64,000 bases of DNA from Paenibacillus aceris (GTDB lineage: Bacteria > Bacillota > Bacilli > Paenibacillales > NBRC-103111): assembly GCF_017874035.1 (NCBI RefSeq), contig NZ_JAGGKV010000015.1, positions 1-64,000 on the forward strand. The letters are read 5' to 3'. The notes below the pieces were generated by a model. That model saw only the letters and a program-made list of their open reading frames with translations. It was not told where the DNA came from and made no database searches. Below, one piece after another: positions 9,225 to 18,597 of this stretch; position 1 is the first letter of the stretch, and the number at the start of each line of letters is the position of its first letter. The translations under genes were made by a program, and so were the position numbers.

Positions 9225-9602
9225 CTACACGGGCTTGATTTCGTAGACCGAGTCAACCGCCCCATTCGAGTCCAGATAGTTTGTACTCTGTATAATCGGT
9301 ACAGTGTTGAGTTTTACACCATCTCGATACAGGTTAAACCCGATATCGGGCGAATCGGTCCCCAGCAGTCGCCATCCAACATACACGCCATCGCTGGTCT
9401 TAACCGCCACAGGTGCCCGGTTCAGCTTATCCATAAAGCGATAGTGGACCGACTTCGCCTCCATAGCGTGGGATTGCTCCGCGCCAACCACAGAAAAACC
9501 GGAAAGCGCGACGATCGAAGACATCCCGACCTTGGCCGCCATTTTCCAAAGCTTCCTCCTCCTCTGATTCAATAATGTAACTAATGGATAATACATCTCC
9601 AC
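9225..9602 (-). pseudogene. PL11 rhamnogalacturonan lyase, N-terminal remnant (YesW/YesX-like)
   Basis: 125 codons. A Sec-type leader is followed by the start of a PL11 lyase: MDKLNRAPVAVKTSDGVYV, WRLLGTD, FNLYRDG, STNYLDSNG. PL11 enzymes normally have about 600 residues and a beta-propeller fold; here only the first beta blade survives before TAG at 9225. The propeller cannot fold from this piece, so the gene is inactive. It is on the same strand as, and upstream of, the PL4 lyase, showing that the locus once carried a second rhamnogalacturonan lyase. Confidence 0.8.
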
Positions 9603-9693
9603 TTAACGATACGTTATGTATCGATATAAAGCTAGTTTAAAAATCATACCTTTTTGTTTAAAAATCAGAGGTATCCGCCAAGACTAGAGTAAA

Positions 9694-9753
9694 GGGCAGA
9701 TAACTCTGCCCCTCCTCATCAAACCGCACATGAGGTTTTCCCTCATACGCCTT
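9694..9753 (-). other. Paired hairpins resembling the 3' part of a group II intron-like element
   Basis: On the minus strand a hairpin with arms around GCGTATGAGG and CCTCATGTGC (GAAA-type loop) is followed 10 bases later by GGGCAGA-GTTA-TCTGCCC and then CTTTACTCTA. This arrangement resembles the structured 3' region seen with group II intron/ltrA-type elements. No reverse transcriptase reading frame is next to it, so at best it is a remnant. Confidence 0.3.
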
Positions 9754-9853
9754 TCCGATGTTCGTCAATCATGTGCATGTAGATTACAAGAGCGTTTAAG
9801 TCCCAACGCTTCCTGCAATTATAGCGAAAGGAAATATTTACCTTTCACTCCGC

Positions 9854-10252
9854 TTACTCATCTCCCATAGGCTCACATTGGACCTCTGTAAACAAATTCA
9901 GCGGAAACAACGTGGACACACTGCCGCTTGACTGTATTAATTCTACGAAATTGCGGCCGACTTGCACAAGCTGTCCTCCGATTTCGCCCAGATCCTCAGC
10001 CCTCGCATTCACATTGAACGGCAGGAGCGGCCTCCCCCGTACAGGCAGCAAGATATAGAACGATGTTGCAAACGGCACCCGCAAGGCCCCCACTGTGAAA
10101 CCACTCGCTGAGTTGTTTGATAACACCCCTGTTGTCCGGATTAAACCGGGCGTAACGACTGTAACGATCTTGCCAACGAACGGGGCGAGTCGAGCTGTCA
10201 GAGTGATCGGCCTTGGCAGCGGGCAGCCGGAAATGTTTCTGCTCATAGTCAT
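9854..10252 (-). CDS. Hypothetical protein, two short beta (Lsm-like) units, possibly spore-associated
   Basis: 132 residues, no signal peptide. It appears to consist of two related units. One is around FVGKIVTVVTPGLIRTTGVL (residues 24-70). The other is around LGEIGGQLVQVGRNFVELI (about 87-125). They resemble the short strand-rich repeats of small spore coat proteins, but the family is not identified. A good AAAGGATGAT ribosome site precedes the ATG. The next gene upstream on the same strand is a YheC/YheD-type coat protein, which makes a spore role plausible but unproven. Confidence 0.65.
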   Translation of the reverse strand: MTMSRNISGCPLPRPITLTARLAPFVGKIVTVVTPGLIRTTGVLSNNSASGFTVGALRVPFATSFYILLPVRGRPLLPFNVNARAEDLGEIGGQLVQVGRNFVELIQSSGSVSTLFPLNLFTEVQCEPMGDE

Positions 10253-10521
10253 ATCATCCTTTCGTTATTTTTCCTAAAGGATATTCGGTCGCTCCCCCAC
10301 CCGATTGGACTTTTCTGTTGCAGAATCTGCCTATTACTTCAACAGGCTGCCATCAGTGACGTGTCTAGCCAGACTGCTTTTCGGCCAATAATCTGCTGCT
10401 ATTGCTATCACTGTTTTCTTCTATGTTCAACGTGTACGGTAACAGTAATTTCTTCCAATCATGTTCATATCTATGAAAGTTCTTGTCCCCCGACAACCGC
10501 CGTATTTCTTATAGCCTAAAA

Positions 10522-11277
10522 CTACTTGACTCTGCCGTATTGCCTGGCAGCGGACATGATGCGACGATACAGCATTTTGCCCTTCAAGTGCTTCCATGGA
10601 TAAATTGCCGGCCTCGTATTCACTTCCAGAATCCATAGCTCCCCCTCGGTGTCGAGAGCCACATCCAGCCCCAGTTCTCTAAAGCCTCTTCGATAAAGAT
10701 CAAAGCTCTTTCCGACAGCAACGCCGAGCCGCCTCAATGCAGCTTCCTTACGAAGGATCGAAGCGTGCTTGTACCCTGCTCCCTCCAGCGTTTGGGGAAG
10801 ATAACCGAGCCTACCTCCTTGGTGATAATTCGTGGCAACCATATCCGGCTTGCCTATTTTGGTACAAATCGCCGTGCTTATCCATTTTCCTTCATTCGTC
10901 TTCTGAACCATGACTCGGATATCGAACGGTTTGCCTTTCGTTTTGGCAAGTTGGATCCCCTGCTGAAGCAGATACGATTTCCTTTCTGAGAACCGGGACA
11001 GTTTCTTGTATAAATGACCTTGTGTCGGACTTGGCGATTTAACGGTATTGAGTTTTGTTTGGTACCCTTTCGCCATTCTCTTGATACGGATGATGCCAAA
11101 CCCACCAGTACCTCCCGTAGGCTTAAAATAAACAGTCGGATAAGCGGATAGCATCATCCGCAAATTTTTTCTGTTAAACGGCACAGTTCGGGGGATATGC
11201 CTTCGCAATCTCCGAAGCTTTAGCAGCCATTTGGTCTTTTGCCATTTGCTCTTGAAAGACATGCTCGCATATTTCAA
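10522..11277 (-). CDS. YheC/YheD-family endospore coat-associated protein (ATP-grasp fold)
   Basis: About 251 residues, matching YheC/YheD proteins of Bacillus spores. It contains TVYFKPTGGTGGFGIIRI (nucleotide-loop region), FDIRVMVQK, and near the C-terminus LGLDVALDTEGELWILEVN, typical of the ATP-grasp metal and ATP site. Members are spore coat-associated; the reaction catalysed is unknown. The start is set at TTG 11277 because AAGGGAGG lies 8 bases upstream; a TTG at 11286 is too close to that site. At 251 residues it is shorter than many family members (about 350-450), lacking an N-terminal segment. Confidence 0.85.
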   Translation of the reverse strand: MKYASMSFKSKWQKTKWLLKLRRLRRHIPRTVPFNRKNLRMMLSAYPTVYFKPTGGTGGFGIIRIKRMAKGYQTKLNTVKSPSPTQGHLYKKLSRFSERKSYLLQQGIQLAKTKGKPFDIRVMVQKTNEGKWISTAICTKIGKPDMVATNYHQGGRLGYLPQTLEGAGYKHASILRKEAALRRLGVAVGKSFDLYRRGFRELGLDVALDTEGELWILEVNTRPAIYPWKHLKGKMLYRRIMSAARQYGRVK

Positions 11278-11582
11278 CTGCCTCAACCTCCCTTATTCTC
11301 AACATACGCATGGAAATAGGTGCTTGTCACAGCATCTGCCTAAGCCGTTCCCAATGACATGGACTCCCATTGAAAATCTCATCTTATTTTTATTACTCTG
11401 AACCAGAGGACATAAAATGAAAAGCCGTATCACATGCGACTTTTAATCTAACCAAGTTCTTGTCACGCGACAGCAAGTCTCTTAACTAGATACAAGAAAC
11501 GAGTGCAAAACTTTACTGTAATAATCGATTGATAAGGTCCTTACCGTAACCAAACTATTCTATCGTCAAAGCAATATGCTTA

Positions 11583-11612
11583 TAGACTTCTTTTTTGAGT
11601 AAGGCATATAAT
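11583..11612 (+). promoter_or_regulatory. Putative sigma-A promoter of the MFS gene
   Basis: TAGACT (-35-like) and a perfect TATAAT -10 are separated by 18 bases. The -10 ends about 40 bases before the TTG start at 11653. The rest of the 11278-11582 spacer shows no other gene. Confidence 0.5.
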
Positions 11613-11652
11613 ACACTTTATGAGTTAGTATTTGAAAGGATGTGTCATACAC

Positions 11653-12873
11653 TTGATCTCATCAAGTAGTTCAATTCATCAAATTCCATATTATAAGAAC
11701 TATTGGGTATCCCGAATGTTATCCTCGATTTCCTTCCAGATGCTTTCCGTAGCTATCGGTTGGCAAATGTATGAATTGACCCACGACGCTTTCAGTCTCG
11801 GTCTTGTTGGCCTAGCCCAATTTCTCCCAATGGTACTACTTACATTGGTCGTGGGGCATTTCGCAGACCGCTATGATCGGCGATATATAATCTTTCTATG
11901 CCAGATCGTAGAGGCCGGTATGGCCTTATTGCTTTTGTCCGGTAGTCTTACGGATTCGTTAGGTCAGAATCAAATCCTACTAATGGCTGCCGTTCTAGGA
12001 GCCTGCCGTGCATTCGAAGGCCCTTCCTCCTCAGCTCTGTTGCCTCAATTAGTACCAAAGGAATTCCTTCAGCAGGCTATATCCTGGAACACCTCGGTCG
12101 GCCAATTATCCCAGATACTTGGCCCCTCCATGGGGGGATTACTATATTGGGCAGGTCCTACTTTAGTTTATACTACTGCCTCACTTGCCCTTCTAACAGC
12201 CGGTATCCTAACCTTTTTCATCCATTCAAGGCCTATAGTGCGCAAGTCCGAGCCGGTTTCCCTACGTTCCCTGTTCTCTGGCATTATGTTCGTTTACAGC
12301 AAACCGATAATCCTTGGGACGATATCACTTGACCTTTTTGCTGTACTGTTGGGTGGTGCCACCGCTCTACTGCCGATTTTTGCCCAGGATGTTCTTCATA
12401 CGGGACCATGGGGACTAGGATTAATGCGTACCTCACCAGCCGTTGGTGCCTTGTTAATGTCAATTGTCTTGGTCTATTATCCGCTGAAGAAAGCTGTTGG
12501 CTACATTCTGTTTGCAGCCCTTGCCGTCTTTGGATTGGCAACTATGCTTTTCGCCGTTTCGACCAATTTATTCATTTCCCTTGTGGCATTATTCCTCATT
12601 GGTGTTTCAGATGTGATTAGCGTCATCATTCGGTCATCCCTCGTACAACTGCAAACTCCGGATGAGATGCGGGGGCGGGTCAATGCCGTTAACTCCCTCT
12701 TTATTGGTACTTCTAATCAGTTGGGAGAGTTTGAGTCGGGTACATTAGCCGGATTTATTGGAGCAGTTCCGGCAGCCTTCATCGGTGGTATCGGTACGAT
12801 TGCAATTGCTGGGCTCTGGATGTTTCTGTTCCCATCACTTCGAAAAATGCGGACCCTATCCGAACAGTCTTAA
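11653..12873 (+). CDS. MFS transporter (EntS/drug-efflux-like)
   Basis: About 406 residues with roughly 12 hydrophobic helices. The conserved MFS loop between helices 2 and 3 is visible as GHFADRYDRRYI, the family A motif. A related sequence at DEMRGRVNAVNSLFIG, before the last helices, is typical of the EntS-like exporter group (MFS_3). It is predicted to be a proton-driven exporter of an unknown small molecule in the cytoplasmic membrane. The start chosen is TTG 11653, with AAAGGATG 9 bases upstream; TTG 11632 would add seven residues but has no ribosome site. It stands alone on the plus strand with its own promoter. Substrate is not predictable. Confidence 0.85.
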   Translation: MISSSSSIHQIPYYKNYWVSRMLSSISFQMLSVAIGWQMYELTHDAFSLGLVGLAQFLPMVLLTLVVGHFADRYDRRYIIFLCQIVEAGMALLLLSGSLTDSLGQNQILLMAAVLGACRAFEGPSSSALLPQLVPKEFLQQAISWNTSVGQLSQILGPSMGGLLYWAGPTLVYTTASLALLTAGILTFFIHSRPIVRKSEPVSLRSLFSGIMFVYSKPIILGTISLDLFAVLLGGATALLPIFAQDVLHTGPWGLGLMRTSPAVGALLMSIVLVYYPLKKAVGYILFAALAVFGLATMLFAVSTNLFISLVALFLIGVSDVISVIIRSSLVQLQTPDEMRGRVNAVNSLFIGTSNQLGEFESGTLAGFIGAVPAAFIGGIGTIAIAGLWMFLFPSLRKMRTLSEQS

Positions 12874-13299
12874 ATGCTTCAATCTGTCATTATCCAAATT
12901 ACTCAGCAATTTTTTTCGTTTTATGAAGAGGAGTCAATCATTCAAAAGCGAGGATTGGCCCCTTCTAACGAAAAAGGAACAGCTGCCGGCCGCGGCGATC
13001 TGCTCCTTCTTTATTGAACTCCCTCGGTACGATATAGTTTTCTCAAGAATGCTCGCTTATTCGCAGGATTTCACCCTTGCCAGAAGTACAGAAAGTTAGG
13101 AGCGGAGACCTCATAATAGACCTGAGCAAACATGAAGGCGCAAGGAAATACAGGGGAAGATTTAAACCCCATATTATTCCATATACTGCTCAATTCTCCA
13201 CGCCGCCCCTGGAGGTTTTCACTCCCATGTCTCAACGGGTCTATGTCCTCTCATTCCTTCGTTACACCTGTCCAAATCATAGCATGTTACACAACCATG
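12874..13299. other. Intergenic region after the MFS gene, no gene seen
   Basis: About 430 bases between convergent genes. A plus-strand open frame at 13077-13343 has no family motif and runs into repeat sequence, so it is not called. A hairpin-prone stretch near 12975-13010 could end MFS transcription but lacks a clean T tract. Confidence 0.4.
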
Positions 13300-13343
13300 A
13301 AATTTCTTTAATTTTCAAAAATTTCTTATTAGATTTTAAGTAA
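13300..13343. repeat. 44-bp AT-rich repeat, copy A
   Basis: It matches 23962-24004 at about 39 of 44 positions with one gap. Shared blocks are AATTTCTTAT and TTAAGTAA. Copy A lies just outside the terminator of the 13.4-23.9 kb sugar operon; copy B lies in that operon's promoter region. Confidence 0.6.
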
Positions 13344-13402
13344 AAAAAGAAACCTACATCGTATCTAACCGCTCAACTGCAGCCAGATACGATATAGGTC
13401 TT
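13342..13402 (-). terminator. Terminator of the 13.4-23.9 kb sugar operon
   Basis: On the minus strand CCTATATCGTATCT pairs with AGATACGATGTAGG (14 bp, one mismatch) and is followed by TTTC and seven T. It lies 28 bases after the stop codon of the SGNH hydrolase and closes the operon. Confidence 0.85.
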
Positions 13403-13429
13403 CCAAGGGGATACAGCCGATCTTATCCA

Positions 13430-14638
13430 TTATAATGGCGGCTGTACCACCAACAGCTTCCCAAGCTGGATCACCGTTTGATCGTACCAATCCGGATGCT
13501 GACGAAGATGTTCCCTACTTCGTTCATTGCCGCATGCCTCAAACACGGCCGCTTTGTCTGTCTTCTCGGTATCGACTTCGAAGCGAACCGTATGGCTCCC
13601 ATTCGAAAGCTCCGGCAAGAAAACATACTGATTCCGATTATGATCGTTGTGCGGTGTGAATCGGTCGACAAGGAAGGGGGCCCCGCCATCCACCGTCACC
13701 TTCAATCTGCCGGAATCAGGCCCCCCGATATCGAACAACCCGATGTGGGTGCCTTCGAACTGCACCGTGATAGCCTCCCCCGGATCGACCGCTTGCCATA
13801 GGCCGGAGAACAACCAATCATACTCTCGGGCCAAAGCTGAATCATCGGGAGTCACGTAGGACCATCCCGCCGATAAATAGGCATGACCATCCAGCGGCAG
13901 CATAGTCGCGTACTCCCAAGGATTGTCCGGGACCAAATGGGCCTGAGGCAAGGTATGTTCGACTCTTCCCAAGTGACCTTGAAGTTCGCTTATTTTCTCA
14001 AACGACCGGGTGATCGTATCCGTGTAAATCTGGTGTCCTTCGGGAATTGTCGGATGGATCGAATCATGCGTAAAAACAATGGCTCCGGGAATCGACTTAT
14101 CTGCCGCTGAGGTAAAAATGAGCTTTCCCTCCGATACCAAACGACTGACCGCTACGCCCAGATGAATCGAAGGAATACCGTAATAATCGGCCACTTCCTC
14201 TTGCATAAGAGCCCCCTTCTGGTAATCCCCGGACTGAAATCCGATCACATCCCGCTCCTTCAGCGTATAAACAAACAGGATATCGGTAAACCGGCTTCGA
14301 CTGCGAATTTGACGGACGATCCCTTCGATACGCGCCTTGGACTCGGGCACTCCGCCATCGTTACCGACAAATTCAACAAACACTAAATCAGGCTGATGAC
14401 GCAGCACATCCCTCTCCAAACGGGCGCAGCCCAAATCCGATCCTGTTCCAGAAATACCAGCATTCACACAGCGAATATCCGCCTTGGGATATTGCCCGCG
14501 AAGCCAATCCGCCGTCATGACCCTGTATCCTTCAGCTCGCGTATTACTGCCGCCAAAATAGACGATTGTCACGGTTTCCCCATTTTCCAACTTATGAATT
14601 ACATTAGGTAGACCTCTTCGAGAGAATAATTCATTCAT
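13430..14638 (-). CDS. SGNH/GDSL-type hydrolase with C-terminal beta domain
   Basis: About 402 residues, no signal peptide, so cytoplasmic. Block I is IVYFGGSNT (nucleophile Ser in FGGSNT). GISGTGSDLG carries the Gly block, FVEFVGNDGG the Asn block, and HDSIHP the Asp-x-x-His block V. The fold is an SGNH esterase, probably removing acyl groups from sugars. The C-terminal 150 residues look like a beta-sandwich. The ATG at 14638 is chosen (AGGTGA 7 bases upstream), eight bases after the stop of the flavoprotein gene. It is the last gene of the operon and likely acts on imported oligosaccharides; substrate unknown. Confidence 0.8.
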   Translation of the reverse strand: MNELFSRRGLPNVIHKLENGETVTIVYFGGSNTRAEGYRVMTADWLRGQYPKADIRCVNAGISGTGSDLGCARLERDVLRHQPDLVFVEFVGNDGGVPESKARIEGIVRQIRSRSRFTDILFVYTLKERDVIGFQSGDYQKGALMQEEVADYYGIPSIHLGVAVSRLVSEGKLIFTSAADKSIPGAIVFTHDSIHPTIPEGHQIYTDTITRSFEKISELQGHLGRVEHTLPQAHLVPDNPWEYATMLPLDGHAYLSAGWSYVTPDDSALAREYDWLFSGLWQAVDPGEAITVQFEGTHIGLFDIGGPDSGRLKVTVDGGAPFLVDRFTPHNDHNRNQYVFLPELSNGSHTVRFEVDTEKTDKAAVFEACGNERSREHLRQHPDWYDQTVIQLGKLLVVQPPL

Positions 14639-14645
14639 CACGACT

Positions 14646-16871
14646 TCACCTGACCTCACTTATCGTTGTAGGAGCAAACAATTTTACAGCAAACACTTCA
14701 TGATAAGGCGAACCGTAAGTTGCGCAGAAATTAAACCGAATTCGGGTTACACCCTCCGCATCCACCTTATGTTTATTTAAAGTGAGATAATTCCCACGAG
14801 TTATGATTTTCCTCTCGGATCCGTCTTCTAAGATCAAGGTCACATCATAATCTTGGATAAGGGACTCGATAGGATCGTCGAAATGCTCCAAATCCAACTG
14901 CGAATTGAAAACAAGATGGATTTCGTCCAAATTTTTGGGGCTTGCAAAAGAGAATTCCAACCATTCCTGTCCTTCCGTACATTCGGAAATCCATCCGTTC
15001 GGCAGACCATAGGGCCTGGAGTAGCCGTTGACGACATTCTCGGGATTATACATATGCTGGGATGGCAGAAAGTCCTTAAAGCAAATGCTCTTATTGAATT
15101 TCTTCAGCCTGGACGGCACTTCCGGCCTATAATGGAAACTAACCGCGCCTGTAATCTTCTCTTCGTTGACATAAACGGCTAACCTAGCCATACCTTCTAG
15201 CACGATGTAGATTTTGTCGTCCGCTGGCTTCTCGCAGCCCAAGTCCAGCGTAATCCAGTCATCATGTCCAGCTGCAATAGCCAATCGGTAGTCTTTCAAC
15301 TCACACGAAGGAATGTAATTTTCCTTCCGTTCCCCGCCAAACAGCTTCACATGCAGAGTTTCCGAAAGCTCGGAAATATTTTTAATTTTGATCTGTACGC
15401 TTTCCGCCATGGATGTCTGAATCGGCAAGACCAAACATAACCCTTTCTCCAAGGGAATCGCTTCGGTAGGATGAAGATTGTCATAGCTGCGCTGAGACGA
15501 GGCACGAATATTTAATCCGTCAGCGAAGTAAGGATCCAATTCCTCATGAAGCCCTACAATCGTTTGTCCGTCTCGAAGCAGCAGCGCCTGCAGCTCCCCC
15601 ATATGAGCCTCGACTATGGCTGCGGGGTCTACCTCATATTTCAAACATAATGAAGCAGCCGTACCAACGGCCTGCCCCATACAACCACAGGTTGCCATTA
15701 CCCTTGTAGATCCGAAAGCAACATGGGTAGCACTTATATTGCGACCAGCGAACATGAGATTAGGAATATTTTGAGAAAATAAACTGCGGAACGGAATATT
15801 ATACAAGCCAGGTACGAAATTCCATGCTGTAGCCGGTCCCTCATCGTAGATGCCCTTAGCAGCATGCAAATCCATATACCATCCTCCAACGGATACAGCA
15901 TCTTCGAAATGCGGCTTTGCTGTAAGATCGTTCTGAGACAACATGTGATCCCCTATAAACCGCCTCGACTCCCGCTTTCCCGGAATCGGGCAGACATAAT
16001 CCAAGATGAGATTGTCCACATCATCAAATTCGCCGCTATTTTTGATATAATCCCAAATCCCATAAACCAATTTCCGCAGCTCCAATGCGATGTCTTCATT
16101 GTTTTTGATAACATCCATATGTCCGCCGTATTCCAGCCACCACAATCCGCCGAGCCCGTTGATTTTTCTAGGAAAAGCCCGATGGTTCAAGCCTTTTCTG
16201 ATACTATCGAAAAAGTCCAACTTCGTAATATCATACGCAAAGCCAGGCCGCTTGTACGGAACAGAATATTCGACGTCACGGGCTTGAAACAGGATCGTAT
16301 CTCCCATGGTGTAATGATCCGCCACTTCGGGAGCCAAGTCTTCCTTGTATTCATGCCTCGCTTCTCTCCCCCATCGGAAGAGCGCACCTGCCTGATATCC
16401 GACAACCCCGTCTCCGGAGCAATCGATGTAAGTTCGGCTTTCAAAACGGAATTTCCTTTCGGAAGCCAATTGAATACCTTCCACCCATTTAATTCTACCG
16501 TTCTCCATTCCCGTTTCATGCACGCATGTATTCAAAAATAGAGAAATGTTAGGCTCATCATAGACCATATCCAACAGGACCGTATCCGAAAGCGAAAGCA
16601 TAAGCTTCTTGTTATATAACGGATTATAGTGGAAAATCTTCATCTTGAGTTCTTCCACCAACCCGCCCTCACGCGCATAATAGGATGGACTATTTCCAAG
16701 ATAGGCCGACCCGTTGATATGAACCCTGACCTCGCTGCTGGCATTCCCCCCAAGAACCGGTCGATCATTAATAAGTGAAACTTGCAGCCCTTGACGTGCT
16801 GCAGCAATGGCGGCGCATAGCCCAGCAATTCCTCCGCCTACGACGGTTACATCCGCTTTAATAAGCTCCAT
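14646..16871 (-). CDS. FAD-dependent oxidoreductase (PF12831 type)
   Basis: About 741 residues. The N-terminus has a Rossmann FAD motif VVGGGIAGLCAAIAAARQG, then PVLGGNASSEVRVHI, characteristic of the FAD_oxidored family that often occurs in carbohydrate loci. A second family block is MFAGRNISATHVAFGSTRVM. The C-terminal 200 residues form a beta-rich, discoidin-like region (WLEFSFASPKNLDEIHLVF). There is no signal peptide, so it should act in the cytoplasm, probably oxidising a sugar or sugar acid. The start is ATG 16871, with GGAGGT 7 bases upstream. It lies 100 bases downstream of the response regulator and directly before the SGNH hydrolase. Substrate unknown. Confidence 0.85.
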   Translation of the reverse strand: MELIKADVTVVGGGIAGLCAAIAAARQGLQVSLINDRPVLGGNASSEVRVHINGSAYLGNSPSYYAREGGLVEELKMKIFHYNPLYNKKLMLSLSDTVLLDMVYDEPNISLFLNTCVHETGMENGRIKWVEGIQLASERKFRFESRTYIDCSGDGVVGYQAGALFRWGREARHEYKEDLAPEVADHYTMGDTILFQARDVEYSVPYKRPGFAYDITKLDFFDSIRKGLNHRAFPRKINGLGGLWWLEYGGHMDVIKNNEDIALELRKLVYGIWDYIKNSGEFDDVDNLILDYVCPIPGKRESRRFIGDHMLSQNDLTAKPHFEDAVSVGGWYMDLHAAKGIYDEGPATAWNFVPGLYNIPFRSLFSQNIPNLMFAGRNISATHVAFGSTRVMATCGCMGQAVGTAASLCLKYEVDPAAIVEAHMGELQALLLRDGQTIVGLHEELDPYFADGLNIRASSQRSYDNLHPTEAIPLEKGLCLVLPIQTSMAESVQIKIKNISELSETLHVKLFGGERKENYIPSCELKDYRLAIAAGHDDWITLDLGCEKPADDKIYIVLEGMARLAVYVNEEKITGAVSFHYRPEVPSRLKKFNKSICFKDFLPSQHMYNPENVVNGYSRPYGLPNGWISECTEGQEWLEFSFASPKNLDEIHLVFNSQLDLEHFDDPIESLIQDYDVTLILEDGSERKIITRGNYLTLNKHKVDAEGVTRIRFNFCATYGSPYHEVFAVKLFAPTTISEVR

Positions 16872-16971
16872 TGTGATAACCTCCATGATTAGATACATCT
16901 ATCATGGTAATCCTTTTGAACCCCGTTTTTTTACATGATTTCGCGAAAAATTCACACATTTTTTTGCAAAC

Positions 16972-18597
16972 TTATTTGGATTCATACCGAGTCATTTTTA
17001 TCCGATATTGCTTAGGTGTATCACCCGTATATTCTTTGAATAATTTGCAAAAGTACCCTTCATTTACAATCCCTACTTCCTCGCACAATTCCAATATAGA
17101 ATAATCCTGAACATTTAACAGCTCGAGAGCCAATTGAATTTTTTTACGGTTGATGTAGCTGATAACGCCTTCGTTCATTGTTTTTTTGAATAAGCTGCTA
17201 AAATACGATGGAGCTAAATTCACATCCTCGGCAATAGCCTCCAACGTTAAACGCTGTTTCAGGTTTTTCTCTATAAACCGCATGGCACTCATGATTTCTG
17301 CACGATGTAAAAGTTGACCAGCGTGTACGTATTCGAATGTGAAATCACTAATATAGGCAAGCTGCTCCCGAAATGCCATGAATTCGATGGGAAACTCTGC
17401 TACATCCTTGGTCAATGTGTTCCCTGATTTAAATTTCACAGTAATGTCTCTATACAAGTCTCTAAGCATAGGTGCCATGATGGACTTATGGATTTTATAA
17501 TCCGTGACAAATTGGTTTAAATCAGCAAATTCTTTTTCCAACTCTTCCTTGGAAACCTTTCTAGGCACCCATGCAAGAAAATCAACAAGTTTCTGCTGAA
17601 AGTCCTCTCTTCTGTCATTACGGTAATGGAACCGATGCGCGGGTGTTTTGACTACTTTCTCTGCATGATAATAGAAATCCTCACTCACATTTTGAGCTTC
17701 CGCGTAAGCTTGTTTGATGGATTCCCAGCCTCGATGCGGACCACCAAAAGCGACGGAAACCCTTTGATTCAAATATTGATGCAAATGGGAGACAAGCTGA
17801 CTCCCCAAAGTCTGGCAAGCATACTCCGTATCCATATCACTGCGATTATTTTCCCAGGAAAGAAAGCCAATAAAACGATTATCGGAGAGATCCGTAGCTA
17901 CCCCCCTGCCACAATTCATCACCGTCTCTTCGATAACATTTGTAATTGCATATTTCAAGATGTTTTGGTCAACCGCTGAATATTCATGACGAAAACTTTC
18001 ATACAGATTCATTTCAACAATAAAGCAGCAATAGTTGGCTTGAAAGAAATGGAACTGCATGCGATTGGCGAAATCGGATGCCCGATGAGAAGGGATTTCG
18101 CCTCTGATCAGCTCGTTAAAAAATTGCTTACGAACTCTATATTTATTTTCAAGAACGGATACGTTTAAAGATTGAAATTCCTCTTCTTTTTTCTTAACCT
18201 CATCCCAAATTCCGGCTGCCTTATCCAAAGCTCGCTCCAAATCCGCTTCCCTGAGCGGAACCTTAACAATGTACTCCAATACGTTGGCATGAATAGCTCT
18301 TTGCGCGTACTCAAAAGACGAATAGGCAGTCAAAAGAATGTATTGGGTATGGGGCAGCTCCGGCTTTAACTGCTCAATCATGGAAATTCCATCCATTCGC
18401 GGCATAACGATATCGGTTATTACGATATCCGGCTTAAGCCGTAAGATCTCCTCGATCCCCTTCTGCCCATTATTCGCTTTGCCTACCAAATGGAATCGCC
18501 CTTCCTTATGGGAGAGCTCGCTAAAAAACAGTTCCAATCTTTGGATGATTAAATCTTCATCATCAACAATGAAGCAGGTGTAGTCTCTCACCATCAT
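16972..18597 (-). CDS. AraC-family response regulator (YesN type)
   Basis: 541 residues. An N-terminal receiver domain (1-125) has acidic pocket VDDED and phospho-acceptor Asp62 in ITDIVMPRMDG. The Thr and Lys switch residues fall in LLTAYSSFEYA and YIVKVPLREADL. A long middle region precedes a C-terminal AraC double helix-turn-helix (about 440-541, ending YFCKLFKEYTGDTPKQYR). It should activate the flanking ABC transporter operon in response to its sensor kinase. Its ATG overlaps the kinase stop (ATGA), showing translational coupling. The ribosome site AAAGGAGATG lies in the kinase end. Confidence 0.92.
   Translation of the reverse strand: MMVRDYTCFIVDDEDLIIQRLELFFSELSHKEGRFHLVGKANNGQKGIEEILRLKPDIVITDIVMPRMDGISMIEQLKPELPHTQYILLTAYSSFEYAQRAIHANVLEYIVKVPLREADLERALDKAAGIWDEVKKKEEEFQSLNVSVLENKYRVRKQFFNELIRGEIPSHRASDFANRMQFHFFQANYCCFIVEMNLYESFRHEYSAVDQNILKYAITNVIEETVMNCGRGVATDLSDNRFIGFLSWENNRSDMDTEYACQTLGSQLVSHLHQYLNQRVSVAFGGPHRGWESIKQAYAEAQNVSEDFYYHAEKVVKTPAHRFHYRNDRREDFQQKLVDFLAWVPRKVSKEELEKEFADLNQFVTDYKIHKSIMAPMLRDLYRDITVKFKSGNTLTKDVAEFPIEFMAFREQLAYISDFTFEYVHAGQLLHRAEIMSAMRFIEKNLKQRLTLEAIAEDVNLAPSYFSSLFKKTMNEGVISYINRKKIQLALELLNVQDYSILELCEEVGIVNEGYFCKLFKEYTGDTPKQYRIKMTRYESK

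Noticed and set aside
13077..13343. Plus-strand open frame of 88 codons after the MFS gene
   Set aside because: No ribosome site or recognisable motif, and its end runs through the AT-rich repeat and terminator.
15864..16541. Plus-strand open frame of 225 codons
   Set aside because: Antisense to the FAD-dependent oxidoreductase, whose family motifs are clear on the minus strand.
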